Made by a program: the position numbers and the translations under genes. From JBFMAP01 sp964632135 (GTDB taxonomy: Archaea > Micrarchaeota > Micrarchaeia > Burarchaeales > JBFMAP01): 15,267 nt of DNA. Where the stretch lies: assembly GCA_964632135.1 (NCBI GenBank), contig CAZWEI010000031.1, positions 1-15,267 of the forward strand. The letters run 5' to 3'. Positions 13,211 to 15,267 of this stretch are shown piece after piece. The notes beneath the pieces were generated by a model that saw nothing but the letters and a program-made list of their open reading frames with translations, did not search any database and had not been told where the DNA came from. The first letter of the stretch is position 1; the number at the start of each line of letters is the position of its first letter.

Positions 13211-14452
13211 ATGGACTTTTACACTCTTGACGACGTCGACTTGAAGGGAAAAAAGGTTTTCGTCCGCGTGGACATGAACTCGCCTGTTGACGAGAACGGG
13301 AAGATCGTCGGTGAGGACAGGATACGGGGATGCGCGGAAACGATAAAGGAGATTTCCAACAAGGGCGCGAAGACCATCGTGCTCGCGCACCAGGGAAGGG
13401 CCGGCGACCCGGACTTCACGACGCTCGAGCAGCACGCGGTTATACTGGGCAAATATACGGGAAAAAAGGTCGAGTACATTCCCGACGTAATCGGGCAGGG
13501 CGTGTTCGACAAGGTTGGAAAGATGAAGGACGGGGACATAATCCTTCTTGATAACGTGAGGCTGCTCGCCGAGGAGACCCTCGAGCGGAGCATTGAGGAG
13601 CACGCGAAAAGCATTTTCGTGAGACGGCTTTCGCTTCTCGGCGACTTTTATGTAAATGACGCTTTTTCCGCTGCGCACCGCGCGCACGCTTCAGTTGTCG
13701 GTTTCGCGACCGTCATGCCGATGGTCGCCGGGCGGTTGATGGAGAGGGAGTTGACGTCGATAGCAAAAGCAATGGAAACTCCAAGGAAGCCGCTCGTGCT
13801 CGTGATTGGGGGCGCGAAGCCGGACGACTCGCTCAAGATAATGAAGCACTGGCTCGAGAAAAAAATCGTGGATAAAATACTGACGAGCGGCGTGGTCGGC
13901 GAGCTCGTCCTTCTCGCGAGCGGATGCAAACTGGGCAAGCCCACAATGGATTATCTTGAGAAGAAAAAATACACCGCGCTCGTGCCTGCGATAAAGGAGC
14001 TTACGAAATTTTACAGCGCGATAGAGATGCCGTCTGACCTCGCGGTTGACAAGGGAGGGCGCAAGGAGTTTGAAGTGAGCGCGCTCCCGATCGACGCGCA
14101 GATAAAGGACATAGGCACGAAGACAGCGGATAGGTATGCGGCGATAATAAAGAGCGCGGGGACAGTCGTGGTGAACGGGCCTGCGGGCGTGTACGAGGAG
14201 GAGGCGTTCTCAAAGGGGACGCGCACAATCCTGAGGGCGATAACTGAGAGCAAGTGCTTCTCGCTCATCGGCGGCGGCAACACCATATCGGCGATAGACG
14301 AGGCGCATCTCAGCAAGAAAAAGTTCTCGTACATAAGCCTCGCCGGAAAGGCGCTCATCTCATACCTCGCGGGCGAGCCGATGCCCGGAGTGGACGCGCT
14401 CAGGAAGTCAAAGCAGGTTTTCAAAAGTTTTGACGGGTTGAAGAAAAAATAA
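13211..14452 (+). CDS. pgk: Phosphoglycerate kinase (archaeal type)
   Basis: A 413-residue enzyme that transfers phosphate between 1,3-bisphosphoglycerate and ADP. It has the normal two-lobe PGK layout: RVDMNSPV (19-26) with the substrate Arg/Asp/Asn, LAHQGRAG (58-65), LLDNVRLLAEE, FYVNDAFSAAHRAHAS, the hinge region GGAKPDDS, NGPAGVYE, and the nucleotide loop IGGGNT (353-358). HQGR in place of the bacterial HLGR is typical of archaeal PGKs. A GGTGG site at 13202-13206 precedes the ATG by four bases. An out-of-frame ATG overlaps that site. It diverges from GAPDH and is followed after 23 bases by the PLD-like gene, so those two are probably co-transcribed. Confidence 0.96.
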   Translation: MDFYTLDDVDLKGKKVFVRVDMNSPVDENGKIVGEDRIRGCAETIKEISNKGAKTIVLAHQGRAGDPDFTTLEQHAVILGKYTGKKVEYIPDVIGQGVFDKVGKMKDGDIILLDNVRLLAEETLERSIEEHAKSIFVRRLSLLGDFYVNDAFSAAHRAHASVVGFATVMPMVAGRLMERELTSIAKAMETPRKPLVLVIGGAKPDDSLKIMKHWLEKKIVDKILTSGVVGELVLLASGCKLGKPTMDYLEKKKYTALVPAIKELTKFYSAIEMPSDLAVDKGGRKEFEVSALPIDAQIKDIGTKTADRYAAIIKSAGTVVVNGPAGVYEEEAFSKGTRTILRAITESKCFSLIGGGNTISAIDEAHLSKKKFSYISLAGKALISYLAGEPMPGVDALRKSKQVFKSFDGLKKK

Positions 14453-14475
14453 AAGAGTAAAAGAAGGGGAGCGTT

Positions 14476-15042
14476 GTGCGAAACAACTTTCTCGCGCTGT
14501 TTGTCGGGTTTTTGCTCGGCGCGCTCATTGTTTTTTCCTACTATTCGTTTTTCCCTCAGGCGCAAAAGCAGGTCTGCCTGAACGGCTCGGGTTCTGTCGA
14601 GGCTGTTTTCTCCCCGAATTCCGAGGACGAGATAATAAATTTCCTGCGCTCCGCGCGCACGAGCATAGACGTTGAGATGTATATTTTCACTCATCCTAAA
14701 CTCGCTGATGAGTTAATAGCAGCGAGGGCGCGCGGCGTTGTTGTGCGCATCATTCTCGAGCCGCGCGTTGACTCTCCTAATCCAAATTTGCAAATGATGG
14801 AACGCCTCCGCGACGCGGGCATAGAAGCGCGCTGGGCTTCGCTTGAGTTCAGCCGCACGCACAGTAAATTAGCAATTGTTGATGGGAAAAAAGTTCTCGT
14901 GGGCTCAATTAACTGGGGAAGGAGCGCACTCAACACGAACAGGGAGGCCGCGGTCATTATCGAGGATGAGGACGTTGCGCGCGAGTTCGCGAACATATTT
15001 GAGGATGACTGGAAAAAGGCGAGCTCTGCGGGCAACGGCTGA
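14476..15042 (+). CDS. Exported single-HKD phospholipase D/nuclease-like protein
   Basis: A 188-residue protein with an N-terminal membrane segment (FLALFVGFLLGALIVFSYYS, about 5-24) followed by one PLD domain. The catalytic motif is complete: H129-S-K131-x4-D136, then GSINW (143-147). Upstream are SIDVEMYIF and ARGVVVRIILEP, the usual first strands. Single-HKD members such as bacterial Nuc act as dimers and mostly cleave nucleic acids; two-HKD enzymes cleave phospholipids. With its signal anchor the catalytic domain should face outside, where it could degrade DNA for nucleotide salvage. That substrate is an inference. It starts with GTG, preceded by AAGGGGAG (14464-14471). It lies 23 bases after PGK and ends one base before the stop of the opposite-strand gene. 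Confidence 0.88.
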   Translation: MRNNFLALFVGFLLGALIVFSYYSFFPQAQKQVCLNGSGSVEAVFSPNSEDEIINFLRSARTSIDVEMYIFTHPKLADELIAARARGVVVRIILEPRVDSPNPNLQMMERLRDAGIEARWASLEFSRTHSKLAIVDGKKVLVGSINWGRSALNTNREAAVIIEDEDVAREFANIFEDDWKKASSAGNG

Positions 15043-15043
15043 C

Positions 15044-15267
15044 CTATTTCTTTGAGATGTCCCCGAGCGAGAAGTGCTTCGGCTCGCGCGGTGGTTGCGG
15101 CTCCGGTGGTTGCGAGGGCGGCTGCTGCTGCGGCGGCTGCTGCGAGGGTTGAGAAGACTGCGAGGACGAGGGCGCGGATGGCGGCGCGCCTGTTTTTTCA
15201 AGGAGCGCGACGATTCCTTTCGCCGCCGCGTCCATGCTCATCAGCACGAAGCCGATGTCCTCGCTCG
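15044..15267 (-). CDS. C-terminal fragment of an unidentified protein with Gln/Pro/Ser-rich tail
   Basis: On the minus strand the frame is open from the window edge to a TAG at 15046-15044, giving about 74 residues. The first part is SEDIGFVLMSMDAAAKGIVA, a short helical or weakly hydrophobic stretch. Then comes a low-complexity tail of Ser, Gln and Pro (about 40 residues), ending HFSLGDISKK. The gene very probably begins outside the window, since the frame continues to the edge; a GTG at 15247 is possible but unsupported by a ribosome site in view. The tail DNA is a run of CTG/CGG-like triplets prone to slippage. It overlaps nothing and converges on the PLD-like gene. I cannot name a family from this tail. 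Confidence 0.6.
   Translation of the reverse strand, partial: SEDIGFVLMSMDAAAKGIVALLEKTGAPPSAPSSSQSSQPSQQPPQQQPPSQPPEPQPPREPKHFSLGDISKK

Overview
The window is archaeal chromosome with about 55-60% G+C in most genes. The domain is set by an EF-1 alpha-type elongation factor followed by an archaeal uS10, an archaeal-type phosphoglycerate kinase, TATA-box promoters, Shine-Dalgarno motifs of the GGTGA/GTGAT type, and a serine tRNA gene interrupted by two non-canonical introns. The multi-intron tRNA, a bacterial-type (class I) GAPDH, a giant unrecognised membrane protein and an M23 peptidase lipoprotein together suggest a DPANN-type lineage (Micrarchaeota, Diapherotrites or similar). That placement is an inference.

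Layout, left to right. (1) At 1-279 (minus) lies the N-terminus of a cation-pumping P-type ATPase cut by the window edge. It diverges from a two-gene ion-channel unit: a stand-alone RCK (TrkA-N) protein at 389-856, then a two-TM channel-like protein with its own RCK domain at 861-1589. (2) At 1606-7140 is an 1844-residue protein with signal peptide, exported cysteine-containing domain, one clear TM helix, a very long and probably cytoplasmic part with a tandem coiled-coil repeat, and a C-terminal four-cysteine zinc ribbon. I do not recognise it. (3) At 7252-10020 is a 922-residue lipoprotein ending in an intact M23 metallopeptidase domain. (4) On the minus strand, reading right to left: GAPDH (13120-12119), EF-1 alpha (11948-10671), uS10 (10599-10294) and tRNA-Ser(UGA) (10212-10043). 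(5) Divergent from GAPDH are phosphoglycerate kinase (13211-14452) and an exported single-HKD phospholipase D/nuclease-like protein (14476-15042). (6) The C-terminus of an unidentified gene with a Gln/Pro/Ser-rich tail (15267-15044, minus) meets the PLD gene tail to tail.

How the genes fit together. GAPDH and PGK are consecutive enzymes of glycolysis/gluconeogenesis and share an 90-bp divergent promoter region. EF-1 alpha, uS10 and tRNA-Ser form a translation cluster that also occurs in other archaea. The giant protein and the M23 lipoprotein lie in tandem, are both exported or membrane-bound, and may form a cell-surface or wall-cutting apparatus; that link is inferred from adjacency only.

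The most striking object is the tRNA gene at 10043-10212. It folds into a complete class II serine tRNA of 86 nt only after removal of a 40-nt intron at position 22/23 (D-arm), which contains a 22-bp perfect palindrome, and a 44-nt intron at position 56/57 (T-loop). No intergenic stretch in the window exceeds 300 bases without a gene.
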